From Lingula anatina (Eukaryota; Brachiopoda; Lingulata; Lingulida; Lingulidae): a DNA stretch of 61,702 bases. Below, in pieces: positions 33,610 to 46,400 of the stretch (the first letter of the stretch is position 1; every line of letters begins with the position of its first letter). A model generated the notes under the pieces. That model saw only the letters and a list, made by a program, of their open reading frames with translations. It was not told the origin of the DNA and did no database searches. The position numbers and the translations under genes are program-made. The stretch spans positions 1-61,702 of the forward strand of contig NW_019773556.1 in the NCBI RefSeq assembly GCF_001039355.2, in the 5' to 3' direction.

Positions 33610-36600
33610 CTGAAAGATACAATATAAATAAAAATAGATACAATGTAAATAAAAATCAATATATTGATGTGAAATCAATCAAATATGGAAGCAATTTATT
33701 AAAGTGACAACATTTATCACAAGATCATCACTGGGCCACTGTATACTTACCAATTGGTTGTAATGTATAGCCAAATTATTAAAATTGCCAATTTTCTTTG
33801 AATGACAAACTGAATAAAATTCTAGATGTCTCTATAATACATAATGTATGACATTTAAAATGTATACTTAAAATACCGCACATAAAATATCCTTATATCT
33901 TGAATCTAAAATTCCTGTTATAACATTTGTTGGATACATTACTGGATAGTCATAATGATAGTGTTTTTGTTACAACAGTGTGCCTAGTTATTATTTACTC
34001 TGTTACCACTTTTTTTTTCTCTGACTTGTTATTTGTAATATAACATGCACTATACACAGGGTTAGATGGGATAATATACTTTTCAAACACACCCGTTTTA
34101 AAATGGTTATACTACCTAATCACAGTGAGCCTCATAGGTATCCTTCTCATCAGATGTGAATAGAATAAATATAGTTTATGTTATATGAGTTTTCTATTTA
34201 GTTAAGTAGAATATCCATGTTAGTGCTGAGTATCTCTAGTGATGTTTTCTCCGAAAATGAGGACATCATGATTTGTGCTTCAACTCTTGAGCTAGCCTAA
34301 GAGAGTCATATTATTTACAAATGGTTGGTAATTGACTTTTTACATTTATCTGATCAATTTCCCAAAGCAAAAATTGTTTTGTTCATGTAGAAAGTAAAAA
34401 TAGAGCTTTAGATGAGTGAAGTTAATAAGTTTGATTTCATCTTTCTTTTTTATTTTTTTATTATTTTCTTTTTATTAGTCTCTTATAGCAGGGTGAATAT
34501 ATCATTAGTCTACAATACACTGTTCAGTGAAGTAAGTACTGGTACTGTGATACAGAAATGGGAGTGCTTGTTTTCAACAAGACAAGACAGACAATATATA
34601 AACAACAAGTTAACATTAAATCATACAGTGCTGTCAGTGATATGGATAGCCCCCACCACTGTAGAGAGCTACATTGCCATAGTTCTAATAAGGGCAACAT
34701 TATTACAATAACCTTCAGGTTAGGTGTACTTCTATCACCACAGTGACCATGGTCTAAGATATCATCTCTCTAATAACAACCTTCACAATCAATAATGCCT
34801 TTGACAATGTCTTTCCTAAGTTTACTCATTCTTAGTCGTTTTGCCACAGCAGCGACCAGAGCGGCACCCTTCCCGCTGCCATCATTGGCCAAAAGCACCT
34901 TGAACTGAAATGCCAAGGCACAGCATTAGACCTGCAAGAGGCGCAGTTTGTGGTGTTGGTCTGATTTGATTGGTTCTTGTTGTGAGTAAGAGGCAGAGTT
35001 TGTCACGTTGGTCTGACTTTATTGGTTCTCACGTTTGGCAGTTTGAAAATATGTCAGCCATGTTTTTCTTGTGGAAATGGGCCTGAAAATTCACTGGATA
35101 TGTCAGCTATAATTTGTTTTCACTTGTTTTATTTTATTTTATCTACTTTTGAATTACATGCAAAAGAACCTACAGTCATTTACAAGTATTCTAGATCAGG
35201 TGCATTGACTTTTTCCTCATCTGCCTTGAAGTGGGTCATTCAACCAGATGTGGAATTGTACTGCATGTGAAAAGGTTCTGACAATTTGACTCTGTTTTCT
35301 GTAAATAAATGACTGGGCCAAAGTGTGTTACTGCAATGTGTATGAAGGGCGGCAGGGGTGTTGTAGACTGACAAAATAAAATGTAAAAGGTCAGAGGTAA
35401 ACAACATTGTGTGAGGTGAGACCACGATAGCTAAAAAGCAAAAAATTGTTACATAATTTCTTAGAGAAAACAAAATCACTGCAAACTCAAAATGTCCTAT
35501 ACTTAAAGCAAAAGCAGATAAGACTAGCAGAGGCTGAACAAAATCAAATCTGAGAAAGAAATGGTTTATCTAACATGTAAGCAGTGCACAATATAGCATA
35601 AGCGCTGTGACTGTATTGTTAACTTTCCATGTTTCATAAGAATTTATAGTGGTATGCATATATGTAGCTATGTCAGAAACTATTTGATTCAAAAATAAAC
35701 TGAATCTTATTATTTAAATACACATCTTTTTTATCTTATAATTTTATCTTTTTGTTGTTTGAGCTGGCAAAACGTACTAAGTAGCCAATAACCTTATTTA
35801 CAGTTTTTGGTTTTAATAAAATGACTAACTCTAATTTTTCAGAATTATAACAAAAATATTCCTTCTTGTTAACTCCAACCATTTATAATATTCATATGTC
35901 TTTGTACATTGCTTTGTGTCACCTATCATCTTGTCAGCTCCACATCAAAATATTACAGCTCTATCAACCCAAAGACACTTACTTTTAACCCTTTGTTGAC
36001 CAACTGTGAGACCTTTTGCTCCATGATATCACCAAATTTGGGATGGAATCTGTATAGAGAGCCGTCCACCGCTATTGTGACGCTGGGCCGGGCTACTCTG
36101 TTCAGTAGTACTGCACAGCCTGTAATACAAAGACACATTCAGGAGTGGAAAACCTTTGGAAAGTGCTATATAATATAACTGCAATGCCCCTATACTACTT
36201 GCATACTACGAAACTCATTACAATACTAACACTGTTTCACTTATTTACTTATTCATTTACTGACACAATGATCAATATCAATGCCATCTACATGACAACA
36301 AAATGTAATTGCTTTATAAATATATATGATAACAATGTGCTGTTCCACATTACAGCAAATATCACACAGCACACTGTAAATGATTTAGAGACATTATATA
36401 ATGATATCTATCTACATACCACATGAAGCTAAATGGGCTGCTCGGCTGGATACTAAAGAACAAACATATTGCACATAGTGGCAGTCTGCATTGCTGTAAT
36501 TCTCAATCCCAAGGTCATACTCTAGTACAGACTTGGTATTTTTAAAATCATCCCTCTTGTCACTGAAAAATGCCATAATTTTGTTATTATGTAATTATAA

Positions 36601-38623
36601 TTCTCAATCCCAAGGACGTGCTAGTACATATTTTGAAAATCATCTCTCCTGTCACTGATAAATGCCATAATTTTGTTTTTATATAACAGTAATTCAATCC
36701 CAAGGATGTACTAGTACAGATTTTGAAAATCATCTTTCCTGTCATTGATAAATGCCATAATTTTGTTTTTATATAACAGCTATCAATCCCAAGGTCATGC
36801 TTGGCAGTTTAAAAATCATTACCTTTGTCACGGGAAATAAGGGCATAATTATGTTATTATTGTGATATACTAAAACAGAGCCATGGAGAGTCAGTGACAA
36901 AATATTCTCTGAGCCCAATATTTCACATGGAAACTTACCTTTCAATTTCTGAGATGTACTTTGTATAAAAGCGCCCTGGAGTTGATAGGAGATCGGAGCT
37001 CTGTCCCTCGAAGAGCAGTCCCTCGTTGACCAAACGCTCCAGGTAGAGGCGCGCTAGCTCTCCCAGGTACATACCCGACATCATCTTCTCATACCTGGAT
37101 TGTTACATAGAGGAGGATTAGGACTGTGCAGTACACATTTCACTTACATACACTGATTTCTTTGTTTTTTACATTTTTTGGAGGGAGAAGGGTGATTTGG
37201 GGTAGTAAGAAAAAGGTTGAACAATGAACAGGGGTTTCTAAAGCAGAAAAAAAATGCCAAGAAGAATCAAATTTCTGATATAAATCAGAAACATTCATGT
37301 CTGAACAAAAATGAACTTGAAGGGCAGCTTTATTCTGTCTCTACTCGCACATGTCTGTCAATAGAAAGCAGCCAAGTAATTGAAACAGAACACAAAAATA
37401 GCACTAAAACTTACAGCTGTTTTCCTGGGTTGACTGAGAATTTTGCATCTAATTCCTGATCATATTGTGTTCTTATAAAATCCAGAACACCATTGTCCCC
37501 AAATGCTCCCCACTCTGTGTTGATTATAACCTGAAATTGGAGCAAAAATTATATTGTTGCAACAAGCATCAGTATCATTATAGACATGATAACCATTTTA
37601 ACCCCCCTTTTTTCTAATTTAACCAAATGACATATTACAGGTTGAGAACACATATAAAGTAATTGTGACATATAAAGTAATTCTCTCTTCTGACATGCTT
37701 TTGAAATGTATTAAAAAAGTAGAAAGAAATAGCTCAGTGACCTTACAACTGTAACCAATGGACTCTCAAGATTTTTTAAATTCCATTTTAGATTGAAACA
37801 AAATCATGTTTGTCCTAGATCTGCTTTCTAAACACAGGACACTCTAGTATAGTCTGCATGGATTGTGTTAGGTGTGACAACATTGTGCTGGGTGTGACAG
37901 TCTAAATGTGTCTCTTACCTGTCTGGGTGCTCTCTCATCACCATCCCATGTCTCCACTTTGTCTAACTGTTCCATGTAGCAAGCATTGCTACCAGTGCCT
38001 AAAACCATGTCAAAGCAATCATTAATGGGACTGATAAAAAATTCTATGCTTTTTTCTCACAATATTATGTGCAATGAAATGTTTATACTACACTCAAGAC
38101 ACCACAGCATTTCATCATATCTCTCACAATTCATTTCCTGCTTCCTTTAATATGACCCACATTAACAGGAAACTATAAATTTTCAGATTTTGGAGAAAAA
38201 TCTTTTTAACTAAAGAGCAGGAAAAAATCAAAAAGATTGGATAATAAAAACTTAATACACATTACAGGTTTCATTTAAGCACTTTGGAAATACAATATAT
38301 CATTTTAATGCAAATTTGAATAAAACCTGTGGTTATAAAAAATTAACCTGAGGGCTCTTTGCATGCATAGCACTGATGTATGTGCTGGTATTTTGACTGG
38401 CAAATTATGAGTCTGTTGTATGCTTACACACATGTTCACCATGCTGTCTGGAATTCAGTTTGATCAAGGTTGTTCTAAGACTTTATGCCAGACGTCTCAA
38501 GGTGCCTAACTATGGCAACTGTCCCAGTCTCTCTCTTTCTCTCTCTCTCTCTCCCTCTTTCTCTCTTCAGGTTGCAAGACCTTATACCAGACACCTCAAG
38601 GTGATCCAATATGGCACCCGTCC

Positions 38624-38661
<38 letters not shown>

Positions 38662-40319
38662 TAAAATAAGTCCAATCTGGCAGTTTCTGTCTTCGTGTGC
38701 ACAAGATATCTGTGCTCCTACTGTGTCATTTATCACCGCTACACACTCCACATCAATGTCCTGTAAATATAACACTAGCACTGTGAACATGTAACAACAG
38801 GCAGGGGTGTCATTTTTTTGTGAACGCCCTCCCCTTCCCCCCCCCCTTCTTCCTGCTACCAGTGTGATTGGTCTAAACTCTGTTTAACAAAATCATGTTT
38901 ATTTTTATCTAATTTTTTACAATTAAAAACTTGGATTAAAATAATCTGTTAATAATCTGTTACTTTCAAGATTGAGTCACTGAGACATATAACTCCAATG
39001 TTCATAACAAATTTTTTCTTTTAAAATAGATATGTCAATGTTATTAAATGGCAGCCCTGGAGTGGCAGAAACTATGAGACAGTTCGTAATGAATTTTGTT
39101 GACCAAGCTAATGTCACTAACTCTACAGGGATTCTGGCCAAATGCAATCAGACTAACACGCCCCCTCGTGGCACTAATAGAGTTACACATAGAAAAGCTG
39201 GTGATATACAAGTATGTTTGAAACAATTGGAGGCATGTTAGTCTGTTAATCTGATTGCATTCAGCAAAAGTCCCCATGGAGTAAGTGCACATTAGCTTGG
39301 TTGACAAAATTCAATGTAAACAGTCCCTAACATTCCAATGTATTAGAATTTAAAAGTATCAGCATGAAGCTGACTGGAATGTTTGTTGTTTTCTTTTCTT
39401 ACAAAAATGAAATGCTATTGTCAATATTGGAGTTACTTGGACCATTTCCAAATCGAAACACTTTAATACAAAAGATGCATTGAAATAGCCTTCATCCATA
39501 CATCTGTAATAGGTATTCAAAAATTTATCAAAAGTTGATGCTGGCACAGATAAAAAACACTTACAAAAAGACTTCTTTTTGGTTATATAGCCCAAACTAC
39601 TTGGTAATGTCAACATGACATGAGAAAAAAATGTTACTGTCAACATCCATAGTATGTCAATGTCAGATGTGTTACTGCAAGGTATGCAAAAAGCTGTTTA
39701 AGGGGTCTAGGATATTAAAAATACGTCTAAAACTCGATTTTTAGTTTTTTATACGTTAGAAATAATCAATTTTGTATCTAATACTCAATTAAGTTATATT
39801 TGTGAAACACGGACTAAAAATATACATTTGGACGAGTTTTTCTACCTGTCCTGACTGGTACGGGTGGCAGGCTTTAGGCTCCGCCTCCGTTGTCAAGCAC
39901 CGTTACTATGGGGGGCGGGGCAAGAATGGTTGTCTAACTTCTTAAGCTGTTACGCGTGCCCTGGCAGCTCATAAGTCTTACGTCAGCTAAGCAGAACACA
40001 GTTATATACACAGTCATGGGAAGAAAGAAAGTCGTAAGAAAACGGATGAGCGAGGAAAGCAAGAGAATTTTGAAAGAGAGTGCTTCTGGTGGATGGAGAA
40101 ACCCCGCGGTAAAGACTCGAGATCACACTTGAACTGCTGAGTATTCGTACAACGTCTGGGGTTGTCAGAAAAAAATCGTTAGGCAATCATTTTATGCACA
40201 ATAAAGATTGTAATAGCAAGCAAGTTTTAAAGTAATATTGCCACCCAAAACATTTTCAAATTCGCATATTACGGTCTTGGCACTCTGTGGCATCATGGCA
40301 TATACGTACCCACATTCGN

Positions 40320-40361
<42 letters not shown>

Positions 40362-40393
40362 AGGTGCCTAAATATGGCACTAGTCCAACCCCA

Positions 40394-40461
<68 letters not shown>

Positions 40462-43400
40462 CTCACCTAAAATAAGTCCAATCTGGCAGTTTCTGTCTTC
40501 GTGTGCACAAGATATCTGTGCTCCTACTGTGTCATTTATCACCGCTACACACTCCACATCAATGTCCTGTAAATATAACACTAGCACTGTGAACATGTAA
40601 CAACAGGCAGGGGTGTCATTTTTTTGTGAACGCCCTCCCCTTCCCCCCCCCCCTTCTTCCTGCTACCAGTGTGATTGGTCTAAACTCTGTTTAAAAAAAT
40701 CATGTTTATTTTTATCTAATTTTTTACAATTAAAAACTTGGATTAAAATAATCTGTTAATAATCTGTTACTTTCAAGATTGAGTCACTGAGACATATAAC
40801 TCCAATGTTCATAACAAATTTTTTCTTTTAAAATAGAAATGTCAATGTTATTAAATGGCAGCCCTGGAGTGGCAGAAACTATGAGACTGTTTGCAATGAA
40901 TTTTGTTGACCAAGCTAATGTCACTAACTCCACAGGGATTCTGGCCAAATGCAATCAGACTAACACGCCCCCTCGTGGCACTAATAGAGTTACACATAGA
41001 AAAGCTGGTGATATACAAGTATGTTTGAAACAATTGGAGGCATGTTAGTCTGTTAATCTGATTGCATTCAGCAAAAGTCCCCATGGAGTAAGTGCACATT
41101 AGCTTGGTTGACAAAATTCAATGTAAAAAGTCCCTAACATTCCAATGTATTAGAATTTAAAAGTATCAGCATCAAGCTGACTGGAATGTTTGTTGTTTTC
41201 TTTTCTTACAAAAACGAAATGCTATTGTCAATATTGGAGTTACTTGGACCATTTCCAAATCGAAACACTTTAATACAAAAGATGCATTCAAATAGCCTTC
41301 ATCCATACATCTGTAACAGGCATTCAAAAATTTATCAAAAGTTGATGCTGGCACAGATAAAAAACACTCACAAAAAGACTTCTTTTTGGTTATATAGCCC
41401 AAACTACTTGGTAATGTCAACATGACATGAGAAAAAAATGTTACTGTCCACATCCATAGTATGTCAATGTCAGATGTGTTACTGCAAGGTATGCAAAAAG
41501 CTGTTTAATATGGGAGATATCCATCTCTCTCTTCACTGGCCACACTGATGGGTTTGAAATGACCAGGTGTGTCTGCAACTTTGCCAATCAACATTGGGAC
41601 AGGAAGACTCACTTTTAGCTAACAGTGCCAAATATTCTCACGGCATGTCAACTAAGTGTGTTCGCGTGCAACTTTTATCACAAACATTTTTTTAAAAATC
41701 ACTGCATTGCACTTTAGTCATGTTTTAAATGATTTTATAACAGTTTTATGTGTAATGTATGTTTAAATCTTATTTTTCACCTCTATGAGACAGCTTATAA
41801 ATTAATTAATTAATTAATTAATAAACCAGTTTAGTATTACTTACATCCCTCCTCTCAATAGCCTCGTGTAGCAGTCTCACGATGTCTTCTCCCTCCACTC
41901 CGCTGACCTTGAACCCCTTCGTCCACTGTGACAGACGGGCCCTGGCCAGACCCTCCTGTTTACACGGGAATGAAAATGTGAACCCCAGGGGCAGCTTCTG
42001 GTCAGCTATACCCTCCTCATGCATGAACTTGGAGATACACTCTGCTATGTGGTCAAAGAGCTGGAATTATATGAAACCAAAATGTAACTATGTAAAAATG
42101 TAATAATGGGTGTATTCAGAACTTGTTGTTCCGTGAACTAACTGGTCTGCAGATCAAATATGGCGCCACCCACTTGAAAGTGTGCTGAGATTTTATTGAT
42201 CTGCCCCTGCTGGGACAGCGTGCTTTGAAGGCTGGAATCCATTGTCAAGTGCACACCATATTTGATCCACTGATTTCTTGCAGCCTATCCTAGTATCTTG
42301 ACAATTGTGTCTTATTGAGAGCTATAATTGTAATCTTAAGCAGGACACACTTATAATATAATTCTTCATCATACTAGTAAATACTTTGACCCTAAGCCAT
42401 GACCATCCTAGTCTTTTTGTCTATGACTTCTACAGAAAACCTACATGGCATCCAGTGCCTCCCAGTACATTTGGTTATATTTGCTATGGTTTCTGATTAG
42501 GATTACTGCAAATAAGGGCGCAATCATTTCTAACTGCATATTCATTGTAACAAATAAAATTGATGGTGATCACCATGCAGTAAACTGGGATAGAATCATT
42601 TAAAACATTTTAATATGAAGTGGACATTTACAAATGGAATCTGAGACTCAAGGCACTTCATCCATCTGTTGTGGTATGCTAAATGGCCATATTCCACCAC
42701 TAAAGCTGCAGTAAAAGTGCTAAAAATACCAAACTAATGAAACAAGGTGCGGCAAGACTAACATATGCCCCATTGTGAGGCAATGTCACCAGTCAGAGAC
42801 ATCTCACTTAACCTCTTAACTTCCCAGACAGACAATTTGTTTATAATTATCCTGTAAACTACTAAAAGAGCGAAGACATATTTTTTTTTTTTAATTTAAG
42901 AGGCCATTTTACATTAAAACAAGATTAATTTTCTCAAAATATATGCATATGAATATATCGTTAAATGGAAGGATAGACAGAAACCATCTTTTTGTCAAAA
43001 TGGAAAGATAGATAGATAGATAGATAGCATCTTTCTTTCAAAGAAATATATATATACTAGTATCCTGTTTCGTTTTAAGAATGTTTCTTAAAATCTTGTA
43101 AAGGACATTCATGTACGCTGAAAGACCTGTGTCCCAGTAATAAAGTGTGGTTGTGGTTTTCTAGTTGAATCATCAATTCCTGCTGACTTCTAATCTCAAT
43201 ACAGCAACACCCACTCGTACCTTTAGCTCTGCAAACAACCCTGTTCAATATATAACACATCCATATTTTATATACTTGATATTGTTGCTGTCATCATCTG
43301 ATATAGTAAATCAACTGATATGGTTAATATATATTTACCTTTTTTGTGTGTGTGATATCATAGTAACAGTTCAGCAAATGTCTTGATTTCATCAGTGTAA

Positions 43401-46400
43401 AATTAAATATGGTTTTAATGTTTTTGTGGAAACTGTACATGCGACTACATTCCAATATGGTCCACAAGTAAACTTTTCCTTTCCATGGATCAACATTAAC
43501 TTTTATGACCATAAATTTGACCTGTCCAAATTTAAATCCAACCTGTCCAACAAAACCAATATTTTTTTTCATTCATACCTGTCAGTGAACTCAGTTAACT
43601 AATGTGTAATCAAGAATGTATGTTTGTCCAAAATGGCCAAAATTGGCTCAAAAAATGTTCAAACTGAACTTTGACCTGTCCCAGACAGTCCGACCGTAGT
43701 TAATGTTATTCAACATGCTCCATTCACACCCAACACATTTAAAGTCACACCTAACACAATAGCACATCAAAAGCAGTTCAATTTTCAATAACAGAAAATG
43801 CACTATTCACAAAAAGACAAAGATGCATCATCTTCTAGTGGGAAATCTTCCTATAAAATGCATCTGCTCTTGTTCAGAAATGATTGCATATGATTAAACA
43901 TCTATGCAGTTAACATTTGTATTTTGTGATAATTCTGAATTATAAATAATTCAAACCCCTGTATCAAGCCTGGGTAAGTGGGTTAATTAAATTTTGTTAA
44001 TAAGACATACAGAAAAATGTGTAACATTAGGATGCAAAATATGCAGTATATGTCAGCAATGGCATCAGGATAAGTTAAATATGTAATAGCCAAACTGGAT
44101 AACATGGAGTATATTCAGAACACAGCCAAACGATGTCCTCATTAGCCCTAGGTACAGTTTTCTCAACATTGTTGACCTTGTAACAGCTCTAACCTTGACC
44201 AGTCTCTCCGTAAGCAAAACAGACATCAAAATTCCCCTCACAAGACAAAAAGCAATTCTTTTAAAAGCCACAATGATTACCCATTATTGCCTAAAATATT
44301 TGATGAATCAGACAGCAGTTGCATAAGTTCCAAGTACATTTTCACCATAAATTTCTATGAAAGGTGTGTCAGGGGCTTGGCACCTCAGCTCACTGCTGAT
44401 TGGTCAATTCTGTTCCTGTGGTTTTGAACGGCTGCCATGTATTGAATTCGAGCCAACTTTAGAAAGGTTAGAATGAGATATGTCCGCAGCAGCTTTGGAA
44501 TGAATGATCACCATCTTTATATATTCCCTCTCACAAAGGTCACAATATTCATACCTTCGTCAATTCATCAAAAGATTATTAAACAAGGTTAACATGTGAA
44601 GAATTTTTTCCACTTATTAAAACATGTATTTATTTTATTCTTGGACTTTCTGTTTTATAGGAATAGTGAAAATCTGGAGGATTATTGATAGCAGACACTA
44701 AATAACCAATGCCATCCTCTCCAGATGGCATCTTGCCAAGACAGAAAAGTAATCGATCCACAGAGCTATGGTTTTATCTGCAGCAGTATGGTTATTCATT
44801 ACAGCGTGGGAAGACAGCAACATTAACCTGTGCAGCTGAATACACCACTAAACGGACAGCAATAAATCCTATCATCAATAGTCTTATTTTGGGGGTAAAA
44901 TGGCCAAAAAAAAACATTCACATGACCTTCTTCATGTTTCATTTGGATGAGCTGTGATAATAAATGTGATGGGTCGCAGACAGGAAACAGAGTGACACAA
45001 TACCTGACCTAGACTCAACACCACATGTGCACACCAGCATGTATTGAACACACTGAAGGAATGCCTTTCAGCCAATCAGAGGCCAGGATTCTGACACACC
45101 CCTCTAGTAACAGCATCTAACAAACACATCCAAACATTCCACTTAGCTCAATCTGTCCAAATACTGCACTGGCCAAACATTAACAAGGTCAAAGTCCAAT
45201 ATCATATTGATCTGTTGTTTTCATATTACATTATTATGCCTGCATGCTTACTGCAAATATTCGACAAGGTCATATAAAAGACAACATGCAAAATACTCAC
45301 TCATAATATATACAAAGCCCCTGTACTAAACGTGCTTTTGACACCACGTTTCACAATAACCAAGCGTGGAATGTTGAAACCACATGCAAATTAAGGTCAT
45401 TCAGGACACCTGCAAGGGGGCTGATGCAATATTAACCCATCAGGTTCTCCATGTTAAACAGAGATTTAAGAAACAAATGGCAACTGTCTGTGGTGTCTAG
45501 ACTTCAGGCCAAATATCCTGATCTTATCATGTGTCTCGGCTGCCAAGTCAACCCAGACACACACAAAAAGTGGATTGTATATATATATATATGTGCATAG
45601 CCTTCGATCTGCTATACAGGTATTCAATTATGTGTGTACAGTCATAAAATATATATATCAAATATGGGATCATGTAGCTCATTAGAGCTTTTCAGGTCTG
45701 ATTATTATTTTTTTTTTCTTTAAACAGTAATAGTGAAACTTTTTAATGCGAGTCAAAAGGTCTGAACTTCACTGGCCCAAAAGGCTGACGATATTTTGCC
45801 TATAATCTTAACAATTTAAGCCAGAACAGTAAAAAAAAAAACATGTACCTGAGATGAATGCATACACCTGCAATAATTTGAGTTTACTACATTTCAATTA
45901 TTTCTTTCACCTAAACCACCAAAATTCTATTTTTGAAAACTTGCCAATGATTTCCCCAAATATTCTTGTAAACATCTCCACAGCACTCAATTTTAATTCC
46001 ACCTGATACTACGTAAGCATTATTTGAAAGTACTTGGAAAACACCTTAATCTAGGGGGAAATCACCTCTGTGTGCCAAAAATAAAATGAGAGTGTGGTGA
46101 AAATAATTATGCATAATGGTTTTCACTTTCTTTGGTAATACAATATTGTAAATATCTTGAGAAAAAGGTTTTAATTTAACATAATCAGAGATGCTCACCT
46201 CTAGATGGGGGTTGGGGGTGATGGTGGGGGGGGGGGGGGGGGTTTCAGGGGAAGGGAATAAACAACACCCCAAGTTCTAGGACTGGGTTCCCATGCCTAG
46301 ATCGATCTAACAGGATCCATCTCCGAGGGGTTTCTCGCTAAATTGCATTCAGTTTAAACGGCTAAGATGTCTGACACATCTACTGAAGCTGCTAATTACC

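Noticed and set aside
38460-38669. Ser-Leu or Arg-Glu repeat proteins
   Set aside because: Direct translations of (CT)n/(GA)n microsatellites.
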